A DNA stretch of 64,000 nt from Hedera helix. Its lineage: Eukaryota; Streptophyta; Magnoliopsida; Apiales; Araliaceae. The stretch's first letter is position 1, and every line of letters starts with the position of its first letter. Shown piece after piece: positions 22,262 through 34,515 of the stretch. A model generated the notes under the pieces. It saw only the letters and a program-made list of their open reading frames with translations, did no database searches and had not been told where the DNA came from. Both the position numbers and the translations under genes were made by a program. The stretch is from NCBI GenBank assembly GCA_947179155.2, contig OX359275.1, forward strand, positions 37,568,808-37,632,807, given 5' to 3'.

Positions 22262-25015
22262 GACACCGAATTTTATGAAATACAAAATTTAATTTTTCTT
22301 CATATATATTTTTTTTGAAACAGTAAGTGGTTAAATTAACAAAATTGAAAGTTAAGGATGTTATGTGCAAATTTTATTTTGTCGGACAATATTCGCTTTG
22401 TCGGGGAATATTCGTTTGGTCGGGGAATATTCGTGCCGTACGACGGCGCCGAAATAATAAATTATTGGTGGACCCCACAACGGAATATTTGTCGGATATA
22501 GAAAACGACAGAAGTAACCTTTTTAAATAAAAATAGTCAACGGAACTGTTAAAATACCGGTGATAAAAGAATAGTAGCATACGGTAGTTTATGGTATTTT
22601 CTGTAGCACACGGTACTCTACAGTAACACACGGTATTGCATAGTGTCTCATATTATTGGTCTGATAATTGACACCGTAACTGTTACGCATCATTTCATCG
22701 ATAATTGTCACTGCATAATATTTTATATTATCAATTCAATAATTGTTGTTACACAGTATTTTGCATTATTGAATCAATAATTGTCATTACACAGTAACGT
22801 ATGCTTTATTTTACATTATTGTTATCTCTATTATGATGTTATTTAAACAGTTGTATTTCATTAATTTATTGACTTGATATCTAAGAGCTAACTATACTGT
22901 ATTTATAACAATTAGTCATAATAATTGAATTGATAAAGTTATTTGTTTATAATATAAAGTTAGGTGATTATTAGGTGATATGAAATGAATGGTGTAGATT
23001 AAAGTTGAATAATTGAATTGATTTGTTTATAATATAAAGTTAGGTGATTATTAGGTAATATGAAATGAATGGTGTAGATTAAAGTGTGAATTATTGTTGA
23101 ATAATTAAATTGATTTGTTTATAATATAAAGTTAGGTGATTATTAGGTGATATGAAATGAATGGTGTAGATTAAAGATAATATAATATTTGAAATAGATG
23201 GTGTAGATTAAAAGATGATCTTTAAATGAATGGTTTAGATTAAATGAATGATGAGATTTTTGGCTATAAATAGAAGCCTTAACTTAAGGATTTTTCATAA
23301 ACTTCCTTACTTGTTCTTTCTTTCTCTCTCTAAATACTTCTTGTGAAAGTTCTCTCTAAGTGTGCTTAAGTCATCTTGAGTTTTTGTGAAGATCTATAAG
23401 TATACGTGTACTGTTCAAGTTAATCAACCTCATTTAAATCAATATCCAGTCACGTGTTACGGTAAGGGATACCATCTTCTTTCATACTCTTAAAATTACT
23501 ACTCGTAAGGGATACCATCTTTTTCATCTTCCATTATTCAAACATACTATGGTAAGGGATTATCATTATTTGATTCTCGATAATAATATTGTTTCTTCCT
23601 TACTCATAAGACGTGCCTTTTATTTCCATGTATTAAATTGTGGGAATAACCTTACGGAGCGGATTGCCGCCTGTTGGTGAATAACCTTTCGTATTCATTC
23701 ATTATTAATCTCTGAGAATAACCTTACGGAGCGGATTGCCGCCTGTTTGGTGAATAACTCTTTGTACTCAAATTCTATTAAATTGTGGGAATAACCTTAC
23801 GGAGCGGATTGCCGCCTGTTGGTGAATAACCCTTTGTATTAATTTCCTTCACCTTTTGTTAATCAAACCTGCTACGGTAAGGGATATTATTTTCTTTCAT
23901 ACTCCTAAATCGAAATTTATTATGGAACTATTGCTTCTATAATTCCTGAAAATATTATATGTTCCATAATAGTTGAACTTCATTATTTCAACTGAACCTT
24001 CCTATTTACGTGAACCTTTCTATTGAATTGTAACCGTTATTCTGAACTGTGGATCTTGAATTTCACTCCACATCATGTTGACAATTTGGACATTATTTGA
24101 ATCTGTACAAAGTAAACTTCCGATACTTATTGTTATCCTATTTCTTCTGTTCATCATTTATATCATTCTAATCATCCAAAAATCAAGCTGTTGTGAATAT
24201 CTGTGGCCGGGGGCACAGATGTGATATATTTGTTGAACAGATGATAGGTTAAAGGCGATATAATAGGTTAAAGGCGATACATCTGTTCGGTGTCTTTTAT
24301 GGCACGTGGTGAATGTTCTCTTTGGCCCGTAGTGCAAAGATGAACTGTTGTTTGGTATGATTATGACCAAAGGCTGAATCTGGTATAATCATGACCGTTG
24401 GTGTTATATTGAATGTCTTTGGCCCGTAGTGCAAAAATGAACTGTTGATCTGCGTGATTATGATCAGGAACTGTGAATTTGTATTATCTTGACTAATGAT
24501 ATTTCAGATGATAAAAGTTGATGATGTTTTTCCTAAAAAGAGAACCGAGTGGACATTATAGTCTGCATTATTCTTCTAATAGATTACTCATTCCGCTGCT
24601 ATTATTGATCTGAACGTTGTTTAAGAATTTAACTGCAGTTTTTGATATAAACCTTGTAGTCTATTGTATTCTATCAAGAACTCAGCTGTTGAAGACTAAT
24701 GATAATTTATTCGTCATTATCTTAGTCATGATATTCTTTACTGGGCTATTTGAGCTCACCCTTTCTTTTGTTCCATTGTTTTTCAACAGGAGATGAAAAC
24801 ATAACAGGGTCTAGCCGGGGAATGGAGTGAGGGTCCGAGGAATAGTTATCATAGTCTTCACGTTTTGTAAAATAGTGTGGCAATAATAGTGAAGACTTAG
24901 TTGTGTATTATTATACACTGTATTGTTGTACGTTGTGCTTTGTTGTAATAATTTTGTTGTAGTATTTTGACGACTCAAGTTTGGGCTGTGTGGGCCCAGA
25001 TTTGGGGGCGTCACA
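22257..25015 (+). repeat. 3' LTR of element A
   Basis: 2759 bp, same length as the 5' LTR; the polypurine tract directly precedes it. Differences seen include ACACCG for ACCCCG at the start, GAAATAGATGG for GAAATGGATGG, GCAAAAATGAAC for GCAAAGATGAAC and TAGTGAAGAC for TAGAGAAGAC. Confidence 0.95.
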
Positions 25016-25391
25016 ATTTGTATTGCCCAACTTATTTCCCAAATTCTGCAAAGTTTGATGGAGTTGGAAAATAAAGAGAATCACAATAGTTCCAAATGAC
25101 TAAAGGAATAGAGGCAATCAGTTTTAGATAAAACAAACCTTGAAAAAACAAGTGGCTTTAGTGAGTACATAATAATGTGTACTTGCCCAATACTTGATTA
25201 TTTTAGTGGGTTCTCAATTCACCCACTAGGCCTTGTTTTACTTGTTTTCACAACACTTATAAATATGCATGTCATTTCCTTGTATCCAACACATTCAGTC
25301 CAACTATCACCTATATTCTTTTGTGGAAACCTCAATATCAACTTCATAGCTATATTTCCTTCAGCAAGAAAAATGAAGGTAGGTGCTTAGT

Positions 25392-25748
25392 ATGGCCTCT
25401 AAAACTTCTACTTCTACTTCTACTGCGTGATATGGGGCGAACAGAGGGGTGTCGATACTGGATTTTGTTCTGAGAAGGCTACCGATTCTCACATATTAAT
25501 GCAAGTAGCATTGCGCAAGAGTAAGAAGATGCAAATGAAGGCTATGCTGGGGCTTTTGACTACTGGAGCTTCTACAACAACAGTAATCATATACTTGGAG
25601 CATAAGGGCGATATCAGGGATTGCCATCTGCCAACAATTTAACTCTTTTTGCGAGCACGTAGCTGGTTCTCTGATTGGATCATTTGCAGGAATTATAGTA
25701 TTTATACTGCTGGTCTTGCTGTCTGTTGTAGCTTTTTCTCGACGTTGA
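25392..25748 (+). pseudogene. Casparian strip membrane protein (CASP/CASPL, DUF588) pseudogene
   Basis: Start MASKTSTSTSTA, an in-frame TGA, then GANRGVSILDFVLRRL, the conserved start of CASP family proteins. The middle (about the first two membrane helices) is missing. A second frame gives RKSKKMQMKAMLGLLTTGAS and VIIYLEHKG (third helix), and after a frameshift near 25617 IAICQQFNSFCEHVAGSLIG then SFAGIIVFILLVLLSVVAF and SRR-stop, the fourth helix and C-terminus. CASPs are four-helix plasma-membrane scaffolds of the endodermal Casparian strip. This copy has a stop, a frameshift and an internal deletion. Confidence 0.8.
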
Positions 25749-25998
25749 TTGTACACAGTAGTGACCATACATTGTAGTGTGTATTATTTCTTTGGAGTTC
25801 TGTAGTTGTTATTTCACCTATTTTTCAACTCCCCATTCGAATTCAGTATGTATTATTTCTTTTGAGTTCTGTAGTTGTTATTTCTTTTATTATACTTTTT
25901 CTTTTTCACTTTCTATTTCTGTGGAATTGAAGAAATATAATATAATTGTGTGATGATTTTAAGTAATGAAACAAGCAAGGTTAATATGAGAAGAGTTT
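25749..25998. other. Intergenic DNA
   Basis: Direct repeat of a stretch containing TATTATTTCTTTGGAGTTCTG (about 25782 and 25853); otherwise nothing. Confidence 0.4.
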
Positions 25999-26698
25999 TC
26001 ACCTTTTCGCAGGTCTAAGCCAGCCTTTTGTTGAATTTGTTTGAGGTTTTGAATCTAGCAAGAAATGTATGAGAGCTTTGTTGTTAGCTTCAATTGGACT
26101 AAACCCAGGTTGTTTTCGTACCCCATTATCATCCATTAACTTCCTCACCCTCTGAACCCCAACCCACTGACCCCGTGAAGCATATGCATGGTCACCACTC
26201 TCAACCATCTCAATTTTAGTAACGACTCATTTGCTCGTCTCTCCAGTTCAACATTATTATAAACTCTACATGCTCCAAGCAGAGTCCTCCAAACGATACC
26301 GTATAGTTCTATTGTCATTGTATCTATATAACTCAAATACTTCATTCAGTAGCACCTCGTTAAATGTACTCCGTAAATTGTAATCATCGCATTCCAAGAA
26401 ACCAAACCGGCCTTTCATAAACATCTGCCTCGCAGTATCCAAATCCCCTCCCTCTCCTTGCATAGCCTGCTGACCAAGGGGCAATATCGCTTTTTGCCAT
26501 TTCATCAAAAAGCAAACTCGCAACTCTTATGTCTCCACCATTAGCATGAAAATAAATAAGGATAATATTTGTAGCAAATGTATTCATTGCAACACATTTA
26601 CTAACGCAAATAGGTTGTCTATATTGGGTCTTATCCCACAGTCCATTTCGTTTGGTGCGCTCATATAAGGCTTCCAAGTTCAATAAGTCTGGGCTCAC
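25999..26698 (-). pseudogene. PPR protein pseudogene, C-terminal part (E-type)
   Basis: On the minus strand several overlapping frames give PPR text: CVSKCVAMNTFATN, GDIRVASLLFDEMAKSDIAP, GDLDTARQMF, then the E motif (GIVWRTLLGACRVYNNVELE) and, in another frame, ASRGQWVGVQRVRKLMDDNG and VRKQPGFSPIE. At least three frameshifts are needed. It corresponds to the end of a PLS-E class PPR protein (organelle RNA editing or processing family). Whether it derives from the same parent as 8530-9225 is not clear. Confidence 0.8.
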
Positions 26699-26737
26699 CG
26701 TCTTACCACTTAAGGCACTAACTGTTTATCATATCCA

Positions 26738-26990
26738 AGACTAATTTGTGTGGTAATTCTATTAAGAGGTGTGACTACTATAAATACAAGGTGGACAATA
26801 GAATTACGGGATACAATATTTTAGCCTACTAAATTCTTACTTCTATTGTTAACATATCTTGAAGCCTATTCTTGGTTTTACATCGGAAGTATCCCACGAC
26901 CCAAGCCGTCAAGTAAATTCTGATAGTTCTTTCTGTGTTGGTTTATGTCTAAGTCGTTGATTGAACGTGTGGACAAATTCGAGCATTAAC
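26738..26990 (+). repeat. LTR-like fragment with TATA box (related to 50138-50424)
   Basis: TGTGGTAATTCTATT, then GTGACTACTATAAATACAAG (TATA at 26779-26786), then ACATATCTTGAAGCCT and ACAAATTCGAGCATTAA. The same order of motifs recurs at 50138-50424. Looks like a degraded Ty1/copia-type LTR; no internal domain. Confidence 0.5.
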
Positions 26991-27170
26991 TCCCATGCTT
27001 TGTAACCTTAGAATGAATCACACTACCCATATTAACCCAAGAATGCTTAGTCCAAGCCTTGAATTGAACGGAAATGTACAGTTATTGGGATGAAAGTTTT
27101 GTTTATCCACATAGAGATAAATAACCATTAGTGGGTTAGGGATTTGAACTGAGCCTCTAATCATGCTATT

Positions 27171-28589
27171 TGTCACAGGGGTCGACGTTTACCTTGAATT
27201 TTTTCCCTTGTGATGGCCTGGTCTGTCTAGCACAACCAGTCAGCCAACCCCCAAAAGCATTGTTTATGCTAAGCAGCACACACACACCACATTTGTTTAT
27301 GATCCCTACACATTCACTCGTGTATAATTCACACCCCAACCCGTATGTATATAATACTGAATAAAAACACAATTATAAGTAAGCAAAAATGGACAACCCA
27401 CAATTTACATGCTAAAACACCCAACCTTTATTGAACCCGATCAATACAAGGACTCAGCCCAGGGGCTTACTTACACTAGACAACCATATGCCTAGTTAGC
27501 ATATTTCCCACAGAGTATGCACCAAGCATTCACTCATGTTCTCACACACTATATCCCTTTTAGTGCACCAAGCACCACAAATATATAGTTACATGGTCAA
27601 TTGATACCCCCCCAACTGTCAAAAGGTCTGCAACAATAAAGTGCTGCCAATATAGGGGTGACAGTTCCCCAACTGTCCATGACTGATTTAACTGTCAACT
27701 AGTGCCTCCAAGTTATCAGCCACGCACCATTGATTCTCAACACTGCAAATTACTGCCAAACCACTTTTCCACTATTGGTAACAGCTCACAATTGCTATGG
27801 ATGCTAGCCCCCAACTGATGTTACGCACAAATGGGTTTCAACAACACAAACTGCCATCTGGACCTTCTTACTATTGGTAATTGCTCACAACTGCTTTACA
27901 CATATTGTTCTCAACTGCTGCCTCCACTTCCTGACACGTTGTCCCATTGTTCTGTGCAATCTGGACACACCAAACTGCATCCCAACTGCTCCTTGACCTA
28001 GCCCAAGTGGCAGCCCAAACCAACTGTGCACGCAAGCTCGATCTAGCTTCCATAACATGCATCAGCCTTGCATGCTGAGCACAAGCGTCAAGTCTTGGTC
28101 TTTTTAGCCACCACCAAATGTTGCACCATATCGACACACCAATGTTTCCAACCATTGCCTTTAATGTTTGCCCACACGTGCAAGACATGCTTGCCATTGC
28201 ACACACACAACCCACATGATACCAACATTCAATGTCAAGCTATTCCTTGACCCAAGCCACCGATTTGTATGTTGGCATTGTTGTTAAGGGGGCCCAACAA
28301 TGCCTAAACATGCCTCATGCTTCAACCATAACAACCTGCCTATGACCCGTTAGACTTCACGGACCACCCCTCCCCTATAATAGCACTTGAGAGAAAATTC
28401 AATATGCCACCAACAGACGCCCAACGCGCTTGACCAGCCATAATGTATATCTCCTGGATATACTAGTTTAACCGTTGCCTTGTCATGCGATACTTTGCCC
28501 ACGCCAGTTGAGTGTCAAAACCCAATCTTGGTTCACCGTCCAACTAACGAACGAGTCAAGTCCCATGTCAAGCCAACAAGGGTCTAACA
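27171..28589 (-). mobile_element. Probable solo LTR, minus strand
   Basis: 1419 bp, starting TGTCACAGGGG and ending GGGTCTAACA on plus; reversed it reads TGTTAGACCC...CTGTGACA, a normal LTR form. Flanks CTATT (27166-27170) and GTATT (28590-28594) match at four of five bases, an aged target duplication. No coding region, so most likely a solo LTR. Less AT-rich than its surroundings. Confidence 0.55.
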
Positions 28590-28610
28590 GTATTTCACAT
28601 GAAGAGGTCA

Positions 28611-28783
28611 GCTTCGGGAGAAATTATTGAATGCACTGAAAGCAAAACTACAGTTTGCTTCTCCCTCTCACAACACCATAGGGTCCACAAGTGGTGGATC
28701 CCTCGTGGACCCCACAGTATTGTTAGAGGGAGGAGCAAACTGTAACTTTGCTTTTAGTGCATCCAATAATTTATCCTGCTTCA
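28611..28783. repeat. Foldback (long inverted repeat) element / hairpin
   Basis: Two arms of about 80-85 bp, roughly 85% matching, around a GGATCC centre: left arm includes GAATGCACTGAAAGCAAAAC and CAGTTTGCTTCTCCCTCT; the right arm, reversed, GGATGCACTAAAAGCAAAGT and CAGTTTGCTCCTCCCTCT. No clear target duplication. Either a small foldback MITE or an inverted duplication that would fold into a long hairpin if transcribed. Confidence 0.8.
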
Positions 28784-28789
28784 ATAATT

Positions 28790-29513
28790 TGAACGAACAG
28801 TTGGTGGGCGTAATGTATGATGGATGAGTTTTCTTAGCGCACAACGGTCGGAGTTGAGTCCAATTATGATCATGGAGTTGTTTTAGACTCGGAAATTTGT
28901 GCATTTTCACCATAGAATCTACGGTTGGTGACTGAGCTTCCGGACTTCCGGTTGTTCTCTTTCGTATCACTTGCATTTCCTTTTCTTTAATGAACGCAGT
29001 GCTTTCTGTTGAATTGGCGGCTAAACCCAACGCTGATTATATTGAAATGGAACATGATCCAACAAGGCTTTGGCCCATTTATTGCCTAACTTGCTCTCAT
29101 TTGTTTATTTTTGCATTTTAACCATTGTGTAAAGGAAATACTAGTCTATAGACGCCTTAATTTTTTATTTTTTTTTTCTCTTGGTCATGTCATGAGAAAA
29201 AGACTAGGATTATTAAAATTCGACCCACGTGTTCAGACTTCTTAATACAATAATTATTATGAATAAAATAATTATCTAATTAATTGTCATAACTTTTTAG
29301 TACGAGTTTTAGTTTTTTAAATTAATTTAATTTTGAAAAAAAAACTATGTTAAAAAATAACAAGTTGTATTAGTAAAAGAAAATAAAACGGTAGAACTCT
29401 CAGAGTAGAACTCTAATATCACTGTAGATGGAGTAAATTTTTTTCGTAAAGCTGATTGGATGTTTAAATTAAACAACAAGTGATCGGAATTATTTCAAAC
29501 TTTAAATTATCAT

Positions 29514-29516
<3 letters not shown>
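28790..29516. other. Intergenic DNA
   Basis: No gene recognised; the 120-codon minus frame over 28668-29030 runs through the foldback hairpin and has no family features. Confidence 0.4.

Positions 29517-29581
<65 letters not shown>
29517..29581. repeat. (AT)n microsatellite
   Basis: Uninterrupted AT dinucleotide run of about 65 bp. Confidence 0.95.
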
Positions 29582-29584
<3 letters not shown>

Positions 29585-31253
29585 GAGCGCAGAAACATAT
29601 AGGAAAACAGCTCCTAGTAAATTTGAAACTGAGAAATTCATGTATGAAATAACATCTTGACAAACCCCAAGCGGTTGGCCTGGTGGTTAAGAAAATTTGC
29701 TCTCTTCCTTAATTTTCAGAAAAATAACATCTTGAATGATTGATCGGAAAAATTAAAAATTCAAGATTTTCATAAAGATGAAAAAAAATATAACACCTCA
29801 GAATTAATCAACTAATGGCTGCCGACATGTTGTTTATCCTTTTAACTACATACCTTTTTTAAAATCATAATTTCAACATCGAGAAATATATATTTTTTTT
29901 CACAATAATAAAATTTCCTTAGCCAAATCCAATTGCGTAATGCAAAATGAGTAAAACCCAACGTAGCATACGTCAGGAATATTCATGCAGGCACGCAAAA
30001 CACACTAGACTGATATAGTCTGAATATGAATATATGTTGCATTAATTAACAAACAAGTAGCTCAGCCTCTTTTGAGTTTTAAGATTTAAATATATGTATG
30101 TTGTTTGTCAAACCTTAGACCAGACCAAAGTCATCGATCTGCCGGTAAATTGGCTGGCTCAAATCCAGTGGAATGGCACCGCCATCGTGCTCGCCCTACT
30201 ACGGTCCTAGTAGCTAGGTCAAGTCTTTATTTTGGCATAGTTCTAGTTTCTCACTTGAAGCCGAATATGGCCAAAAAGAATAGGTGGATCCATAGTAACT
30301 GCATGGCTTATGCAAGTCGTTACTTATATTTAATAAAGAATCATAGAGATTAATTAGACATAAAATTCCATTTTTATAGGTTTTTTTTCCGGACAATACC
30401 ACGTACACAATTTTGGAATACAAATTAAAACACAAACTTTCATCTAACCATTAAAAAATGGGGCCGAATTTTCGTGCCAAACCTAACTTTTTAATGGTTT
30501 AGATAGGAGTTTGTGTTCCAATTTATGTACTTAGACGACTTATACGTTTTTTTAACCATTAAATTGAAGACTAATTGACCATTTATTATGAGAAAAATAT
30601 TAAGAGAATTATTATTAAATTTTACAAACTCTGGGAACAATATTAGGGAAAATCAATTCATTCAATTAGAATGATAAAATAATTAAAAATAATTATCAGA
30701 GACATGTCGTATTTCGCATCCAATTAGCATATATGCAATTATTATGACCATAATAAACGAAAACAACTCACTACATAGAGAATTCAAGCCCCCAAAATGA
30801 GAAAACTGGTTCCCACAAGAATGACGAAAGACCTTGAAATCTAACTCCAAACTAGAGAAAACAAATCCTAGAAAATGGAAAAATAAGCTCGGTAGAGGGA
30901 TCAAGAAACAAACAACCAAATAACAAATTAATGATAACAAAAAAAATCCAAAGAGAGCCTCTTCAAAAGAAAAAGATACCCTCTCTAAATCTAAATTTAA
31001 AATGTTGAAGGTCGTTAAGGTTTCCGACTAACAAGAAAATAGTGAAAAGAAATAAAAGAGAAAAGAAGATTAACGTTTTATACTCCTAATAATCAAAAGG
31101 GAGAAGAGAATTAGGTAAAATGTACCTAGGCAAACGTTTTTCTGAAAATAAAACTATGTTCTCATGCAAACTTTAAAATCATGGAAGAAAAATTAAAATT
31201 CTAATGGACTCTTATTTTTGAGATAAATGACTTATACAAAAAAAAAAAAAAAA
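29582..31253. other. AT-rich intergenic DNA
   Basis: No gene recognised. A short AGCGGTTGGCCTGGTGGTTA at about 29669 resembles a polymerase III A-box head of a plant SINE, but no B-box follows. Confidence 0.4.
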
Positions 31254-31256
31254 TTA

Positions 31257-31381
31257 TCCCGTATTTGTGAATTTTATTTTGGAAGAGGAAAATTTATTAT
31301 TTCTATAGTAAAATGAAAGCAATTTTTTTTTTCCTTTCCATCATTTTTCTTCCTTCCAAAATAAAACTCACAAACACATCC
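31257..31381. mobile_element. Small Tourist-like MITE
   Basis: 125 bp with inverted ends TATTTGTGAATTTTATTTTG (left) and, reversed, GTTTGTGAGTTTTATTTTGG (right), flanked by TTA (31254-31256 and 31382-31384). A 3-bp TTA/TAA duplication suits PIF/Harbinger. Confidence 0.6.
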
Positions 31382-31481
31382 TTAATTGTCAGCGTCTTCA
31401 GTTACCTTTTGTGATCTAGTTAATTAAGTCTCTATCCCGTTTTATTATCAGTGGAAAACATTAGATTGTCTTTTGCAAGGA

Positions 31482-31484
<3 letters not shown>

Positions 31485-31556
<72 letters not shown>
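31485..31556. repeat. (AT)n microsatellite
   Basis: AT dinucleotide run of about 70 bp. Confidence 0.95.
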
Positions 31557-31557
<1 letters not shown>

Positions 31558-34204
31558 TTGTCCATGTTTGAATAGTGTAGATATATACAACATGTTTTTC
31601 CATAAATAGTGAAACAGTTCAAGCTTATCTCCTATTAATCTTTGTAATGTTGTAGCAATATATTAGACAATATATATAATGAATGAGATTCCACGTATAA
31701 TGCTTTCTTCCTAATCACGGGCTAATCAAGGGGTCTGAATGACTTGAATTCTGATTGAATGAACTATTACCTAAATACCCTTAAACATTATAAAATTTTA
31801 CTTCCAGCATCCTCTCAACAATGACATATCTCCCTCCTTCTATATCTCTCTTCACTTGACAGATTTTTTCCATCTCTTCCATGCTCTATCTATTCAAATC
31901 TTCATGTGAAGACACGGAGGCATAAATTCATAAAAGATGAAAGCAAGTAAGATCATAAAGGCACGAAGGAGACTGTGGCCGGAGATGGCGGCAAAGTAGG
32001 CAATTGATCTTATTATTACAAACTCGTATGCAAAAAGTCTAAATTTGGTGACGAGGGTTTTGGGTCTTCGGATTTAGAGCTACAGCGAGAGCTCACTGTT
32101 GCTGTTGTACTGGAAATTTTGAAACACCCCGAGTTAATTCGGAGAAGTCAGACATTTGACAAACTTTGATTGCTTGGACTTTTCACAATTTTTAATCCTT
32201 AATTAAAAGGCAAAAAGTTTAAGCGCTACGTACTTAATTAAACTCACTTAATTTTTATATTAAATTTTTTTCAAAGTTTTCATTATGTTTGCATATTTAT
32301 AATTACTAGAAATTTGTTAAAAACAATTCGGGGTTAGAATGAAAAATTTGTGTTATTCAAATATTTCAGACAAATTAATTATCAAACATGTTTATTCATT
32401 CAGTTTTAGTTTCAAACATAATTTTTATTTTATTAAGGTCATTCAAATATATTTAGAGTATTCAGAATTTTTTATTTAATTTTATCAAATTGTCTTAAGT
32501 ACGATTATTATAGTATAATATCCAATTTATATATATATATATTAAAAAATTATTTGTAAAATTTATAAGTTTTTAAAATATATTTATTTTTAATTGTATA
32601 AATATTTAATTTAATAGTTGTGACCTAAGTATTTTATTTTACACTATTATCATTAACATAAACGTTTGCGAGACAAATTGAGCATTTGAACGTAAAGAGT
32701 TGAATCCATTTTTGCCGCTTGGTGTCCCCTACCCGTGGCCTCAATGTTTGAACAGAAGAGACATGGCCCACATAGCCGATGCCAGCTTATCACAATATCT
32801 CCCAATTTATTAACTACAATATTCCTAGTTTCCTACTATTGGTAGAGTTAGGTTTAACGTTGTACTTTTTTTCCAGCTAACCAATCAGATCGCTCTAAAG
32901 TTTCAGTTGTGATTTCCGTCGGCACTGTCCATTGCTTTTTTCGGCTCCCCATACGCTATTTGACTTTCTGACTAATTCTCAGCCGTCAGATGCTTATAGT
33001 ATCGGAAACGACTGAAATTCCTCAAATTAGCTAGACATGGCACGGTAGAATATTATTAAATTATTAACTCTTTCCTCATATGGACTATGGAATGGGTACT
33101 TTTTGTTTGGGCATTACTGAGTTTAAGTCCTTAATTAAGTATAAATACGTTTAGTGATGATAATACATTGAGGAATTTAGTCAAGAAGTCAAAAGTTGGT
33201 AGGTAGTTAAAAAAAGGAGGAGGGTATTTTTGGTATTAAGTGGCAGATACTTGATAGATAATTACCGAGTATCAGCTGCTTAATTAAAACTTTAATTAAT
33301 AATGGATAAGACAAGATTGAGAGGAATCTAAAATTAGTATCCAAGTACAATGTTATCCCGTGACAAGTTAACTAATTGAATATTAATACTCCTATGTTAA
33401 CAAACAAATACTCATTTTAATGATAGTATTTTATATTAACGAGATCCACGAAAGTTTTAAAATAATACTTTTAATTTATAATTACTACTCTCTCTGTTTT
33501 TTAGAAGAATTAATGACGGAATCCTCAACGTACTGTCAAGATGATGCGGTATCATGAAGTCCTATAAATGAATTTTAGTTATTTTAACTAATCTTAAATG
33601 AATTTTTGAATCGTAATATACGAACAGTTCAATGATGGGAGTCTTTGTCATTTATTTTAACTGGACACTTTTGGTCAGAATTGACTCAAGTTTTATTATC
33701 CAATCCAAATTATTTTGGAACGGAATTTTGTAGTAAGTCTGAGGTGAACAAGTGCAAAAAGCAGATATATTTTGTCAGCTAAAGCAGATATATTTTGTCG
33801 GCATATAGCTCCGACTGGCGCCCAACTAAGACGTTTTGTACGACGTATGGTACAATAGGCTGATCACCTAGCGTACACCTATGGAATGTTTTCAGTCTTT
33901 GTGATTGATAAACACTCTGTTTATAAGTATTTACAGGGATAAATACTATTTATTCGGAATTCAGTTAATTCCTTTCGGATGTTCACGATCTTGATGATCT
34001 CTCAGCATAGTATGAAAGTTTTAATGAATATTTTGATTTTCAATTTATTCTTCTGTAAGATATTGATTTTCAATTTATTCTTCTGTAATATATTCCATTG
34101 TTCTGGAATTATGAGTTTAGAAGTATGAACTTCCTAGAAAAGGGTAGTCGTAGAATGTGATGAGTGAAGATATATATTCAGAGATGAAAATTTGTTAGAA
34201 ATGA
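31557..34204. other. AT-rich intergenic DNA
   Basis: No gene recognised. 33740-34200 includes short repeats (AAAGCAGATATATTTTGTC twice; TTGATTTTCAATTTATTCTT twice) and is probably the decayed interior of the LTR element whose 3' end lies at 34205-34249. Confidence 0.4.
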
Positions 34205-34249
34205 GTATGATGAAATTTCGGGGACGAAATTCTTATAAGAAGGGGTGAA
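34205..34249 (+). mobile_element. End of a degraded gypsy pol and its polypurine tract (element D)
   Basis: ATTTCGGGGACGAAATTCTT followed by ATAAGAAGGGGTGAA matches the typical end of Tekay-type elements (compare TTTCGGGGACGAAATTTCAT before element A's 3' LTR). It directly precedes an LTR start TGTAATATCCC at 34250. Confidence 0.75.
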
Positions 34250-34515
34250 TGTAATATCCCAGATATTTTCAAAATTTTAAATAATATCTTAATTGATTTT
34301 ATTAAAGGTTTAGGTTTAAAACCTAGAATTTGAGAAGTAAGATGTGTAAAAAATGGGTAAACATTTTTTTAAACATAATTTATTTGTTAGAAATTAAATG
34401 TGAGAATATTGTATTGATGCATGTAGAGAATTTATTAAGCAAATAAATTCAATTGAGAAGTGAAGGTGAATATATATATATATACCTAGAGTTGAGTTTG
34501 CTAGTCAAACAAGAT

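Larger units (their letters stand above)
15953..25015 (+). mobile_element. Element A: Ty3/gypsy chromovirus (Tekay/Del-like), non-autonomous derivative
   Basis: Bounded by the 5-bp duplication ATTTG (15948-15952 and 25016-25020). Two 2759-bp LTRs (TGTAAGAC...GCGTCACA) that differ at only about six positions by eye, so very young. The primer-binding site TGGTATCAGAGC (18714-18725) matches initiator Met-tRNA; the polypurine tract AAGGAGGGGAGGT ends at 22256. The interior (18712-22256) keeps a gag start, protease and integrase/chromodomain but has lost the reverse transcriptase and carries an unknown ORF in place of most of gag. It depends on proteins from relatives such as element B. Confidence 0.95.

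Noticed and set aside
29669..29690. SINE-like polymerase III A-box head
   Set aside because: No B-box, tail or target duplication found.
30105..30353. 82-codon plus frame
   Set aside because: No start context, no recognisable family, AT-rich surroundings; likely fortuitous.
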